Origin: an uncultured Clostridia bacterium
Lineage (GTDB): Bacteria; Bacillota; Clostridia; Oscillospirales; Ruminococcaceae
Reading direction: 5' to 3'
DNA: 55,437 nt
Assembly: GCA_947627905.1 (NCBI GenBank)
Contig: CANQXX010000009.1
Coordinates: forward strand, 1 to 55,437
Under the pieces are notes generated by a model. That model was not told where the DNA came from, made no database searches, and saw only the letters and a program-made list of their open reading frames with translations. This document shows positions 1-7,960 of this stretch, in pieces; the first letter of the stretch is position 1, and each line of letters starts with the position of its first letter. The position numbers and the translations under genes are program-made.

Positions 1-391
1 GTCCCTCAATGAGAATCGGGCGGTAGTTGATCGGTATCATCTCAAAGATCAGATAGCCTGCGATCACGAGGATATAAAATCCCCCCAGCAGCAGGATATC
101 TCCGTCCACCTTGAACAGATTTTTTCTTCTGACAAGCTGAATAAATCCGAGCACGCCAAACCCCATACAGACAGCGATCGGAACCAGTCCCAGCCAGTCC
201 GTGACCGTGTAGAGCGTCATATGCACGCCAGTCATCTTATGGAACCACTGATTCAATCCGGCAAAGCCGATGTTCGTTCCGTTCTGCCCGACAGGCTGCA
301 CGTCCACCGTCTGTATCAGCATCGTCCAGATGATAAACGCTGCCATAAACCCAAAGCCTGCAAACAGCAGTTTTCTTCCATTCTTTTCCAT
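1..391 (-). CDS. PAP2-type membrane phosphatase, N-terminal part
   Basis: Open frame entering from the left edge; only the first 130 codons are in the window. The ATG at 391 follows an AAAGGA Shine-Dalgarno. The protein starts with a short charged stretch and a hydrophobic segment (about residues 7-21), an extracytoplasmic loop with W-F-H-K, then two more hydrophobic segments, and ends in INYRPILIEG. That tail resembles the first conserved motif (ending RP) of PAP2-family lipid phosphatases, which remove phosphate from lipid pyrophosphates or phosphatidic acid at the membrane. The catalytic His motifs lie outside the window, so the family call is by resemblance only. Confidence 0.6.
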   Translation of the reverse strand, partial: MEKNGRKLLFAGFGFMAAFIIWTMLIQTVDVQPVGQNGTNIGFAGLNQWFHKMTGVHMTLYTVTDWLGLVPIAVCMGFGVLGFIQLVRRKNLFKVDGDILLLGGFYILVIAGYLIFEMIPINYRPILIEG

Positions 392-605
392 TACATCAGA
401 TCCTTTCGTTCATTGCCTTTCGGCTGATTTCAGGATACCATGGAACTGTGAAAATGTAAAGAACCGCTGCGTCACATCGGCGACACGGAGCGTGTCATCA
501 TCGGAATATCGGCGTTTTTTTGATGATACGTCTATCATCGTCCTTTACGTTTTTTCGGTGGGGTTACAATCTCTGCATTGTTGCCGAACATCTTACAAAA
601 GTTTT

Positions 606-1238
606 TTATGATGATCGTAATTTGCCGATTTCTTCTTCCAGATTTCTTAAAAACGCCCCCGCATGAGCACCATCCATTTGCGTATGATGAAACTGAAAAG
701 AAACAGGCAATAACGCTTTGTCACCATCAAGCCTGTATCGCCCCCAAATCATAAACGGATTATTGAAAATACCGCTGTACATTCCGACAGCACCATCAAT
801 TTCGGTCTCTACAATGGCAGATGTGCCGATGACCATATATTCTTCCGATAAGTCATGATCCGAACAGGTGTCATGAACTTGTTTCGTATATTGCTAATAA
901 TCCGCATTAAACTGTTCGAGGTCATCGGTGTAAGCAATGTCACAGTAACTCACTTCGCCCTCTTTGTTTTTTACGATCGTATTGACTGCTATCTTATCGT
1001 ACTGCATCAGCTTATCGCAAACAGGCAGGAAATAAAACTCTTTAATAGAGCTTGCCGCTTTGCCTATGCAATGATCGAGCAGCATATTGAATTTCATACC
1101 TGTCATTCTGCTCTTGTCTATTATGGGCATCACATCAAATGTCTTAAAGAATGTCACCATAGGGTTTGGTGCTTTCATCCATAATTTATATGCTGACGCT
1201 CTTGTTGTTTCTTCAGGATTGATCTCTCTTACGCTCAT
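606..1238 (-). pseudogene. CatA-like chloramphenicol O-acetyltransferase, interrupted by an in-frame TAG
   Basis: Two open stretches in the same frame (1238-894 and 893-606) are separated by a single TAG at 894-896 with no frameshift. Reading through gives about 210 residues, the usual length of the trimeric chloramphenicol acetyltransferase family. The C-terminal part keeps the family signature HHTQMDG, whose His is the catalytic base that activates the antibiotic hydroxyl for acetyl-CoA. The start ATG at 1238 has a GGAG site 8 bases upstream. A second ATG at 836, downstream of the stop, lacks the N-terminal substrate pocket. I read it as a recent nonsense pseudogene; readthrough or a sequencing error are alternatives. 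Xenobiotic acetyltransferases other than true CAT are possible. Confidence 0.8.
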
Positions 1239-1269
1239 TTTTTCATCTCCGTTAAATCAACATTTCCCG

Positions 1270-1761
1270 CTAAGTCGTTTTTCCTGCTTGAATCAGATAT
1301 CCTTCATATATTGCCGCTGCTGTTGCGATAAAACAAACAAATACTGCACTGTATCTCAGATCAATAAATGTCAGCGTCAGCGGGAATAAGAAAAGCAAGC
1401 ATCCGGTCACTTTGTTTATCATGGAATGAACAGCAACAAACGCTTTCTGTCTGATGTATCCAACTGCGATATTCGCCACTTTAATAAATGCTATGACTAA
1501 TATCCATATATAAAGCCAGACCGGAATATCCAGTACCGGAAGCAGCTTGATCAGGCATACTACCACAAACAGAATATCTGCGAACGTATCAAGCTGCGAG
1601 CCGAACTTGCTGACGGTATCTGTTTTCCTTGCAACCGCACCGTCGATCATATCCGAGAATCCGGCAGCGATATACAGCGCATAAAATGTTGTCGATAATG
1701 TCGGAAAGAACAGCATAGCAATGCTATACATTATTCTGAACAAAGTTATGATATTTGCCAT
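1270..1761 (-). CDS. CDP-alcohol phosphatidyltransferase family protein
   Basis: Protein of 163 residues with several membrane segments. Residues about 36-62 carry the full CDP-alcohol phosphotransferase signature D-x2-DG-x2-AR-x8-G-x3-D-x3-D, whose aspartates bind Mg and catalyse displacement of CMP from CDP-diacylglycerol by an alcohol. The family includes PgsA and phosphatidylserine/inositol synthases; the acceptor cannot be told here. Shorter than typical PgsA (about 180). Its ATG lies one base after the stop of the VOC gene, so the two are probably translationally coupled. As it sits in an accessory block it is more likely a specialised paralogue than the housekeeping PgsA. Confidence 0.85.
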   Translation of the reverse strand: MANIITLFRIMYSIAMLFFPTLSTTFYALYIAAGFSDMIDGAVARKTDTVSKFGSQLDTFADILFVVVCLIKLLPVLDIPVWLYIWILVIAFIKVANIAVGYIRQKAFVAVHSMINKVTGCLLFLFPLTLTFIDLRYSAVFVCFIATAAAIYEGYLIQAGKTT

Positions 1762-1762
1762 T

Positions 1763-2125
1763 TTACATCGGTGTTCCTACTTCAATTAAGTTTCCGTCCG
1801 GGTCGTAAAAGCGTATGACCTTCTGTTCCCAGCTATGCATCATAAGTCTGTTGACATATTTCACTTCCGGATAATACCTTTCAAGCCTTTCGATAAAGCC
1901 TTCAATGTCGGCTTCTTCAAAATATAGCTCGCAGGAATTGTTCTCCGGAATTATAGCTCTCCCGATGAACTCTTTCCAGTATTTTTCTTCCTGCAGCACG
2001 AGCCCTTCCGTCAGTATCATATTGCCGTCATTGTCAAGGATCATTTCAAGACCGAACAGATCATGGTAGAACTGTTTGGCTCTCTCTATGTCTTTAACAA
2101 CTATCAGAATATTTTTTAATCTCAT
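1763..2125 (-). CDS. VOC (glyoxalase/bleomycin-resistance) family protein
   Basis: The ATG at 2125 is preferred over an upstream one because it is preceded by AAGAAAGGAA. The 120-residue product starts MRLKNILIVVKDIERAKQFYHDLFGL and ends with FYDPDGNLIEVG, the typical first strand-helix and last strand of a vicinal-oxygen-chelate fold. Such proteins are small cytosolic metalloenzymes or drug-binding proteins; the substrate is not predictable. It is followed with a one-base gap by the CDP-alcohol phosphatidyltransferase. Confidence 0.85.
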   Translation of the reverse strand: MRLKNILIVVKDIERAKQFYHDLFGLEMILDNDGNMILTEGLVLQEEKYWKEFIGRAIIPENNSCELYFEEADIEGFIERLERYYPEVKYVNRLMMHSWEQKVIRFYDPDGNLIEVGTPM

Positions 2126-2205
2126 GTATGTTCCTTTCTTATTAAACTGAAATATGTCGTTGCTCTCTATAATAATGGCCAAGCAAACCGTAATAAATAA
2201 ACTGC

Positions 2206-2649
2206 TCAACCTGAATTTATCAGTATCTTTTCCGTTTCTTCCATGTCCCTTTCAATCAGCGGACGCATACTGTCTTTGTATTTGGACAAATCAGCGCTGC
2301 GCAGAGCAGACAGAATTTGCGGGATATACTGCGGCCTTGCCAGTCCCACTTGAGCAAGTGCCTTCACGCATTGTCGGGCGGTGATGGGCTTTTCATCGGT
2401 GATGTGTTTCAGATAATCCGGCAGGATGAGATCGAACCGGTTTTCTTCATCCCACTGTGCGTTTGCTGCAAGGATATGCAAAGCTCGATTTCTTACCAAT
2501 GACTTTGGATGGTCAAGCAACGAAGCAACTTCCTCAAAGTATTCATACCATTTATCTGTATCATTGCTTTCTGCAACAATTCTATCAGTAAAGGCACAGG
2601 CATATCTATCATCTTTTGATGTAAGCTTCTGTACGATGTTTTCTTTCAT
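2206..2649 (-). CDS. HEAT-repeat-like protein
   Basis: The ATG at 2649 has a near-perfect AAGGAGG 6 bases upstream; the frame extends a further 36 codons upstream without a better site. The 147-residue product is all-helical in appearance with HEAT-like repeats (HPKSLVRNRALHILAANAQW, then ITARQCVKALAQVGLARPQY). Close relatives are often annotated as SufBD-type or HEAT-repeat proteins with no assigned function. Likely a cytosolic protein-binding scaffold. Confidence 0.7.
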   Translation of the reverse strand: MKENIVQKLTSKDDRYACAFTDRIVAESNDTDKWYEYFEEVASLLDHPKSLVRNRALHILAANAQWDEENRFDLILPDYLKHITDEKPITARQCVKALAQVGLARPQYIPQILSALRSADLSKYKDSMRPLIERDMEETEKILINSG

Positions 2650-2761
2650 CTTGATCCTCCTTACACCCCCCGATTTGTCAGTATCGGTCTCCGCACAGCC
2701 ATTCTTTTGCTTTCTCATAATCGGAAAAGAATTTATGCTTTCTGACCAATAAGCCATTGTA

Positions 2762-3169
2762 TCATCGCCCTCTGTGCTTTTCTCTTTTCTTTTGCTGCTT
2801 TATTTCAAATATCCGTCTCTTGTCTGCAAGCTTCTGTTCACGGCTCTTGACCTTGCGCTCCTGTTTATTCTGTTCAAGCTGCATTTGCAAAGCCCTCTGC
2901 GATCTTGTGCCGATGCCCGTTTGCTCCATCTGTTTTCTTGCGTTCCTTTGTCTGCGCTTGGGATTATCCGCCGCTTTGCGCTTGTCTATATTTACTTTCC
3001 GACTGAAACGCAGTTCAGTATAATATCTGAGTATGAACGCATATATTTCCTGTTCCTTCGGCTCTGCACCAAATGTGATCTTACACACAGACAGCTTACC
3101 GTTATCACAGCGTTCAAATACTCCTACCCAGAACGGTTCGTCAAAATATACTGTCAGCTTTCCTTCCAT
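2762..3169 (-). CDS. YjdF family protein (DUF2992)
   Basis: A 135-residue protein. Residues 1-50 (KLTVYFDEPFWVGVFE... FGAEPKEQEIYAFI) match the YjdF/DUF2992 family; the second half is a lysine/arginine/glutamine-rich helix typical of the family. In Bacillus subtilis YjdF is controlled by a riboswitch sensing azaaromatic compounds and is thought to act in resistance to them. I see no recognisable yjdF riboswitch here; the 120 bases upstream instead contain a coding remnant. Confidence 0.85.
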   Translation of the reverse strand: MEGKLTVYFDEPFWVGVFERCDNGKLSVCKITFGAEPKEQEIYAFILRYYTELRFSRKVNIDKRKAADNPKRRQRNARKQMEQTGIGTRSQRALQMQLEQNKQERKVKSREQKLADKRRIFEIKQQKKREKHRGR

Positions 3170-3170
3170 A

Positions 3171-3288
3171 ACTACATCTCTTTGGTGATCGTTCCGGTCA
3201 TATATGACATGGCTATCACCGCTTTCATATCCTTATCCTGCTCGGCATTGACACGAGCAAGAGCCACGACCTGTTTCACCGGATAAGA
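3171..3288 (-). pseudogene. Short coding remnant, 3' end of an unknown gene
   Basis: Immediately before the YjdF gene one minus-strand frame stays open and ends in a TAG. It reads SYPVKQVVALARVNAEQD, then KDMKAVIAMSYMTGTITKEM and the stop. It has protein-like composition, no start of its own, and abuts the end of the GNAT gene at 3290, so it looks like the surviving tail of a deleted gene. Family not recognised. Confidence 0.35.
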
Positions 3289-3289
3289 C

Positions 3290-4249
3290 TCATATCAGAG
3301 AAGCTCTCTGCATGATCCGCTCATCTATCCTGCGCACAACACTGTTGGTATAGGCATGAAAATGCTTCAGCCAAAACCTGCTGCCTGACGGATTGATGCT
3401 TTCAAAATCCACGCCAAGTCTTGTATATCCCTCTGCTTTCAAGGTGTTGATGACATAATTCAGCAGGTTCTTGTATACACCTATGCCCCTGTGTTCCGGA
3501 ATACAATATGCCCCTGTGATATGACGATAAAAATCCCCGGACGCAGCGAATGTTTCGCCCTCTTCTGACACTTCCATATATGCGCATAATTCTCCGCCTG
3601 TCTTCGCAGCAAAGTAACGTACCTTATTTCTTTCCGAAGAATCCAGAAACTCTTCCTGTGAATCCGCTTTCCGATTCACAAAAAATGGGCTGGAGCAGTA
3701 ATGCTCATTAAGTGCAAGGTGCAACGGATAGATATATGAATAGTCTTCCTTGGGCAATTCCAGAAACTCATATCCGCTGCATGAATCGCAGTCCATTGTT
3801 TTCATCGGACGAATGGCATCTGCGCACCTCATGCCAAAACCATAACGAAATAGCTGCTGTTTTGCTTCCTCATCATGTTCATATAAACATATGGCATGTG
3901 ACATTGCTCCGGCTTTTACCCACTTTTTTGCGGCTGCCTGATACATTGCTGCATAGATTCTGCCGTGATTTTCCATAACTGCACCATTTGCACCCATTGG
4001 TGAAAAAACTCCTCTCATATCAGTGGAACGAAAAGCATTCTCGAACGGTTCCACACTGCAAAGAAATCCGACTATTTTTCCGCCTTCAAATGCTGCAACA
4101 CCGAATCCGTTTCCGGATAATTGTTTCAGTATCGGATTGTCTGATATTTCCGGAAGCTCCTGTGTAAATGCTCTCTCAAGATTATATGCGGCAAGGGCAA
4201 TTTCCGCTGCTTCCTCTGTATATTTCGGTTCAAAGTCTCTGATTATCAT
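3290..4249 (-). CDS. Large GNAT-type N-acetyltransferase
   Basis: A 319-residue protein, about twice the usual GNAT length. The first half (residues 1-110) has a diverged acetyltransferase fold (GFGVAAFEGGKIVGFLCSVEPF). The second half (about 175-310) holds a better acetyl-CoA site, YCIPEHRGIGVYKNLLNYVI, and the late motif VDFESINPSGSRFWLKHF. It therefore appears to be a tandem GNAT in which the C-terminal domain is catalytic. Substrate unknown; in this neighbourhood a xenobiotic or antibiotic is plausible. Start ATG at 4249 has GGAG 11 bases upstream. Confidence 0.8.
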   Translation of the reverse strand: MIIRDFEPKYTEEAAEIALAAYNLERAFTQELPEISDNPILKQLSGNGFGVAAFEGGKIVGFLCSVEPFENAFRSTDMRGVFSPMGANGAVMENHGRIYAAMYQAAAKKWVKAGAMSHAICLYEHDEEAKQQLFRYGFGMRCADAIRPMKTMDCDSCSGYEFLELPKEDYSYIYPLHLALNEHYCSSPFFVNRKADSQEEFLDSSERNKVRYFAAKTGGELCAYMEVSEEGETFAASGDFYRHITGAYCIPEHRGIGVYKNLLNYVINTLKAEGYTRLGVDFESINPSGSRFWLKHFHAYTNSVVRRIDERIMQRASLI

Positions 4250-4283
4250 TTATTTCTTTTCTCCAGATCTTGATTTTTCGTAA

Positions 4284-4760
4284 TTATAGGTAATACTCGT
4301 TCAGGTCTTTTGCCATCATGTATTCCGTGACTCCGGGACGGTACAGGTTCGGAATCTCCCCGACTTGCTGATAGCCGTTTCTTTCATAGAACCGCTTTGC
4401 ATTTGGATTATAATCTGCGACAACAAGGAAAAACTTATCTGCCGTTTTATACGCGATATTTTCAGAAAAATCCAACAGAGTCTTGCCAATCCCCTTGTTC
4501 CTGTATTCTTCTTTCACGGCGATGATATGCAGGTATGGAAAACTGTGAAACGCTCCTTTGGGAATGATATATGTAAAGCCAACGCATTCTTCACCGATGA
4601 ACGCCACATACAAATTCTCTTGGCGGATCCCTTCAAGGATCGCGTCTTCCGCACTTCCAGGCGAAGAAAAGTATCTTTCGCCGAGTATGGACTGACATAG
4701 TGCGTCCCTGCAATCCTTCAGATACAGTTCGTTTCCTTTTTCAAATGTGATCTCCTGCAT
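4284..4760 (-). CDS. GNAT family N-acetyltransferase
   Basis: A 158-residue single-domain acetyltransferase. The acetyl-CoA pyrophosphate-binding loop is seen in LHIIAVKEEYRNKGIGKTLL (about residues 77-96), and the C-terminal strand in NPNAKRFYERNGYQQVGEI. Start ATG at 4760 follows GGGAG by 6 bases. It lies 19 bases after the DUF3795 gene and is probably co-transcribed with it. Substrate not predictable. Confidence 0.85.
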   Translation of the reverse strand: MQEITFEKGNELYLKDCRDALCQSILGERYFSSPGSAEDAILEGIRQENLYVAFIGEECVGFTYIIPKGAFHSFPYLHIIAVKEEYRNKGIGKTLLDFSENIAYKTADKFFLVVADYNPNAKRFYERNGYQQVGEIPNLYRPGVTEYMMAKDLNEYYL

Positions 4761-4779
4761 TCCAATCTCCCTCTTTGCA

Positions 4780-5205
4780 TCAGTGCTTCATTGAATCGGC
4801 GCACTGCTTACCACAATCGCTGCACACACCTGTGTGGACACAGATGATACCTCCGCAGACGGAACATGTCCACTGCTTCCGCTCGCGCTCCAGAAAAGCG
4901 GACATTCCTGCCTCCCGGATGAACCGCAGATTCTCCAACGGGGACTCGCGGAGCGGGTACTGCGATCCATACCGAGTCTCCTTTTCCATGACATCGGCGC
5001 AAGGGAAATCCGGACACTCATCGCAGAATGAATACCCGTTCGACTTTCTCTTTTTGCACAGAATGATACCGCATCTCTCTGAACAAAACTCCGGTTTGTT
5101 GTCGTTTGGACCACGGCATCCGGCACAGCGGCCGGTTTCAGTCAGTGCACGCTTGCAGATGCTGCAGTCCAGTCCGCATGGTGCAATCATATCCGCAATG
5201 AACAT
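4780..5205 (-). CDS. DUF3795 cysteine-rich protein
   Basis: A 141-residue protein with about 18 cysteines. The N-terminus APCGLDCSICKRALTETGRC is the hallmark of DUF3795; a further pair of CxxC motifs near the C-terminus (CSVCGG...CSDCGK) looks like a zinc ribbon. Probably a metal-binding cytosolic protein of unknown activity, often found next to acetyltransferase genes. A second in-frame ATG five codons later is an alternative start. Confidence 0.8.
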   Translation of the reverse strand: MFIADMIAPCGLDCSICKRALTETGRCAGCRGPNDNKPEFCSERCGIILCKKRKSNGYSFCDECPDFPCADVMEKETRYGSQYPLRESPLENLRFIREAGMSAFLERERKQWTCSVCGGIICVHTGVCSDCGKQCADSMKH

Positions 5206-5369
5206 TCCTTTCAGACCTCCTTACTTGTCCCAATCGGTTGATCGGCAATACATGATTTCGCAGTCACCACTCTCTGTGAAGCGCTCGATTGTTGTTTCCT
5301 TTCTGCCGCAGCACCATTTTCAGAAATGAGCAGTAATCCGTCGAAAAAGCAACTATTCATTCATTACAC

Positions 5370-5461
5370 CGGAAAAAACAATTTATTTTGCCCGATTATA
5401 GGTTCAGTAAAATCACATACCGCACCTGCAAGTTTCATCACGAGTTTCGGAATAAAACTTT
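5370..5461 (-). pseudogene. Possible gene remnant downstream of tetR
   Basis: In the 256-base gap between the TetR gene and the DUF3795 gene one minus-strand frame reads FIPKLVMKLAGAVCDF, TEPIIGQNKLFFPV and a stop. It begins just after the tetR stop in a different frame and has no plausible start codon context. It may be the tail of the gene once controlled by the repressor. Family not recognised. The rest of the gap shows no feature. Confidence 0.25.
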
Positions 5462-6055
5462 CTACTCCACTCCATAAGTCCCGATAAAATGGCGGCTGAA
5501 CGTTTCGATCTGCGCGATTGCGTCGTCAGTTTTATCCGGCTCTCGGTCACAAAGATGTATCAGTGCTGAAATTGGTGCTGTATAAGCAAAGGCAAGCATT
5601 TCCGGGTCATCTTGCCGCAACAGCCCCTTGTTCATCATGCCCTCAAAAATATGCGTGAACATATCTGTCAGACCTGTCATAAAATGCTTTGTCGCAAGCT
5701 CCCTTGCCCGTTCATCACGAAACTGTTCAATGGTAAGCAGCTTTCTTGTCATTATTATCATTTCATCATGTATCGTAACATCCGCCATTTTCATCGTCAT
5801 TGCAACAAGCCCTTCCAATGTATCCGGAAAAGGAGGCAGGTTCTCTGCCGAGCCGAAGCGCTCTGCATAATACACGATCATCTTGTCAAGAAGCGCATTC
5901 CAGATATCCTGCTTGCTCTTAAAGTGCTTGTACATCGACGACTTAACAAGCCCCAGCGAAGCGGTAAGCTCACGGATATTCGTGCCGTCATAACCCTTCT
6001 GCGAAAACTGCCGCAGCGCTTCATCAAGTATTCTTTCCTTTGTATCCTTTGCCAT
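5462..6055 (-). CDS. TetR/AcrR family transcriptional regulator
   Basis: A 197-residue regulator. Residues 1-50 form the TetR DNA-binding domain (TKERILDEALRQFSQKGYDG, TNIRELTASLGLVKSSMYKH, then F); the rest is the helical ligand-binding and dimer domain. The ATG at 6055 is chosen over the one six codons upstream because AGGAGG precedes it by 6 bases. The gene is read from a strong promoter holding an inverted repeat (6077-6132), which implies autorepression. The target gene is not obvious: only a short remnant follows it. Confidence 0.9.
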   Translation of the reverse strand: MAKDTKERILDEALRQFSQKGYDGTNIRELTASLGLVKSSMYKHFKSKQDIWNALLDKMIVYYAERFGSAENLPPFPDTLEGLVAMTMKMADVTIHDEMIIMTRKLLTIEQFRDERARELATKHFMTGLTDMFTHIFEGMMNKGLLRQDDPEMLAFAYTAPISALIHLCDREPDKTDDAIAQIETFSRHFIGTYGVE

Positions 6056-6076
6056 AATTACCTCCTGCAGCAAATA

Positions 6077-6132
6077 GTGACCTGTCGTTCACCTACTATA
6101 ATTATTATAGCGAACGATAGGTCACTTGTCAA
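6077..6132 (-). promoter_or_regulatory. tetR promoter with palindromic operator
   Basis: On the minus strand TTGACA (6132-6127) and TATAAT (6109-6104) are separated by exactly 17 bases. A 14-bp inverted repeat, GTGACCTGTCGTTC at 6077-6090 and GAACGATAGGTCAC at 6112-6125 (one mismatch), places one arm in the promoter spacer and the other just past the -10. Bound TetR would block RNA polymerase, so autoregulation is likely. The centre between the arms is itself near-palindromic and also carries TATAAT on the plus strand. Confidence 0.85.
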
Positions 6133-6228
6133 TAGCTGTTTATATATTTGTGTATAACCAACAACAAACCCCGCATGATCATCGTAATATTTGTAAGAAA
6201 CATTTTTTTACCGCTTTTCCTGCAACTG

Positions 6229-6248
6229 ACGAACAACTCACGAACAAC
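6229..6248 (+). repeat. Two 9-bp direct repeats upstream of parM (candidate parC)
   Basis: ACGAACAAC occurs at 6229-6237 and again at 6240-6248, an 11-bp period. Type II partition loci such as that of plasmid R1 have a centromere made of 11-bp repeats upstream of parM, bound by ParR. Only two clear copies are visible, so the assignment is tentative. Confidence 0.35.
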
Positions 6249-6345
6249 CCTAAGCCCCAAAAAAAGATATATACTATTCTCAGGTTCAGGAGATAGCGAC
6301 AATATCTCAGAGCCGACTATAACATTTATATATGGAGGGTATCAA

Positions 6346-7266
6346 ATGAAAAGATACAACAACTTCCTGATCGTAGGCATCGACCACGGTTACGGGAATA
6401 TCAAGACCGCCAATACGGTCACACCAACAGGCATCACTAAGCTCGATGCCGCACCGACTTTCACCAAGAACACGCTGTACTATGACGGCAGCTACTATCT
6501 TATAGGTGAGGGACACAAGGAGTATCTGCCCGATAAGTGGCAGGACAATGACAACTACCTGTTCACCCTTATGGGCATCGCCCGTGAGCTGAAACGTGAG
6601 TGCATCACTTCCGCAGATGTACACCTTGTAGTCGGACTGCCGCTGACCTGGGTAAACCGCCAGCGCGAGGACTTCCGCAAGTATATGCTCCAGCATGAGA
6701 GCGTGGACTTCAAGTATGAGGACAAACTCTACTCCGTCCGCATTATAGGCTGTTCCGTATTTCCGCAGGGCTATGCCGCCGTTGTCCCGTATCTGAAAGA
6801 CATGACAGGGCTGAATATGCTCGCAGACATCGGCAACGGAACGGTCAACATAATGAAAATCAACAACCGCAAGCCGATCACTACGCAGAGCTACACCGAG
6901 AAAATGGGTGTGAATCAGTGCGTTAAGGCAGCTTCCAACGCCATGATGAACAAGCTAAGCGTGACCGTTGACGAGACGATCATTCAGAGTATGATTCGCT
7001 ACGGCAAGGCTGACATCGACAGCGAGTATGCAGAGGTTCTCAGACAGGCTATCTCGGATTATGCTGACGGTATTTTCTCTCTGCTCCGCAAGTATGAGTA
7101 TGACCCGAAAATGATGAGACTTTACATCACGGGCGGCGGCGGTAAGCTCATTGAGAACTTCGGTACATACGAGCATGACCGTGTGACGATCATCGGAGAT
7201 ATATGTGCATCGGCTAAGGGCTACGAGGAATTTGCTGTTGCACAACTCAGGAGGGAGGGCAAGTGA
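6346..7266 (+). CDS. parM: ParM/StbA-like actin-family plasmid segregation ATPase
   Basis: A 306-residue actin-like protein. The ATG at 6346 has GGAGGG 6 bases upstream. The nucleotide-binding motifs of the actin/Hsp70 fold are visible: phosphate-1 loop GIDHGYGNIK (about residues 9-18), phosphate-2 loop LADIGNGTVNI (about 160-170) and adenosine motif YITGGGGKLI near residue 262. ParM proteins polymerise to push sister plasmids apart. It is followed directly by a small gene in the ParR position. Finding it on an integrated element suggests that the element has an extrachromosomal phase. Confidence 0.9.
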   Translation: MKRYNNFLIVGIDHGYGNIKTANTVTPTGITKLDAAPTFTKNTLYYDGSYYLIGEGHKEYLPDKWQDNDNYLFTLMGIARELKRECITSADVHLVVGLPLTWVNRQREDFRKYMLQHESVDFKYEDKLYSVRIIGCSVFPQGYAAVVPYLKDMTGLNMLADIGNGTVNIMKINNRKPITTQSYTEKMGVNQCVKAASNAMMNKLSVTVDETIIQSMIRYGKADIDSEYAEVLRQAISDYADGIFSLLRKYEYDPKMMRLYITGGGGKLIENFGTYEHDRVTIIGDICASAKGYEEFAVAQLRREGK

Positions 7267-7267
7267 T

Positions 7268-7675
7268 ATGGTGAAGATGACATGTTTTCGCTTCAACCTT
7301 GACAATCCCGAACACGCTAAGGCGTGGGAATATCTGCACAGCATTGATAAAGATAAGGTGAAGTCTGGAAACACTGCTGTTGTCAGGGCGGTCAATGACT
7401 ACTTCGACCGTATGGGAAGACTTGCTGACGATCCGTACTTTGAGACCCGTCAGCGTGAGGAACGCTTTGTCGAGCAGATCGTAACTGAAGTTGGCAAGGC
7501 ATTCACCGCTGAAATGCCAAAATTCCTTGCAAGTCTGATGCTGAACCTGAACGCAGGATATCCGATGCCGATACCGCAGACTGCTGTTTCCGCAGAAACG
7601 GAAAGCAGCAAAAGCACCGATGACGGCGATAATGTGGACTATTCTGCCATCGACTTCGGTTTTATCGGCGGTTGA
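7268..7675 (+). CDS. ParR-like partner of ParM
   Basis: A 135-residue protein starting one base after the parM stop, with GGAGGG upstream of its ATG at 7268. It starts KMTCFRFNLDNPEHAKAWEY and shows a predicted helical middle (AVVRAVNDYFDRM). The C-terminus is acidic and disordered, ending IDFGFIGG. Position and size match ParR adaptors, which bind the centromere through a ribbon-helix-helix fold and cap ParM filaments, often through their C-terminus. The call rests mainly on context. Confidence 0.6.
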   Translation: MVKMTCFRFNLDNPEHAKAWEYLHSIDKDKVKSGNTAVVRAVNDYFDRMGRLADDPYFETRQREERFVEQIVTEVGKAFTAEMPKFLASLMLNLNAGYPMPIPQTAVSAETESSKSTDDGDNVDYSAIDFGFIGG

Positions 7676-7756
7676 TTTACTAATACACACAAACATATAT
7701 CGGGGAATATTGTTTCGGAAGTGAAATGATATATGATGAAAAAGCAAGGTGCATAT

Positions 7757-7960
7757 CGCAAAAATGCCTGATAGCATTTTATGCGTAAAAAGAAATCCTG
7801 CAAATATCATGAAGAATTTGCAGGATCGAGCGCCTAACGCCAGTCGGGCGAGGCTCAAATTCGACACGGAGGTCGAAAGTCTTGTAGGAACAAGACGAGA
7901 ATCCGGCTCGGATTTGCGCCGGGCAGGTAGGACCGATGTAGTGACACATCGGCTACCTGC
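7757..7960 (+). other. Stem-loop-rich noncoding region, probable origin of transfer
   Basis: The gap 7676-8023 has no gene and holds at least six successive hairpins: 7757-7785 (stem CGCA/AAAATGC), 7795-7826 (11-bp stem ATCCTGCAAAT), 7832-7854 (GCCT plus CGCC), 7879-7896 (7-bp GTCTTGT), 7900-7914 (6-bp AATCCG) and 7923-7960 (15 pairs, GCAGGTAG and CCGATGT, with a 2-base bulge). It lies directly upstream of mobC and the relaxase gene, where oriT is found in mobilizable elements. The nick site cannot be fixed by eye. A structured RNA or attenuator is the alternative. Confidence 0.6.

Noticed and set aside
2650-2757. 36-codon upstream extension of the HEAT-repeat gene
   Set aside because: The perfect AAGGAGG site lies just before the ATG at 2649, and the extension has no repeat character.
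7757-7960. Stem-loop cluster as a retron or group II intron RNA
   Set aside because: No reverse transcriptase is encoded in the element, and position before mobC fits oriT better.
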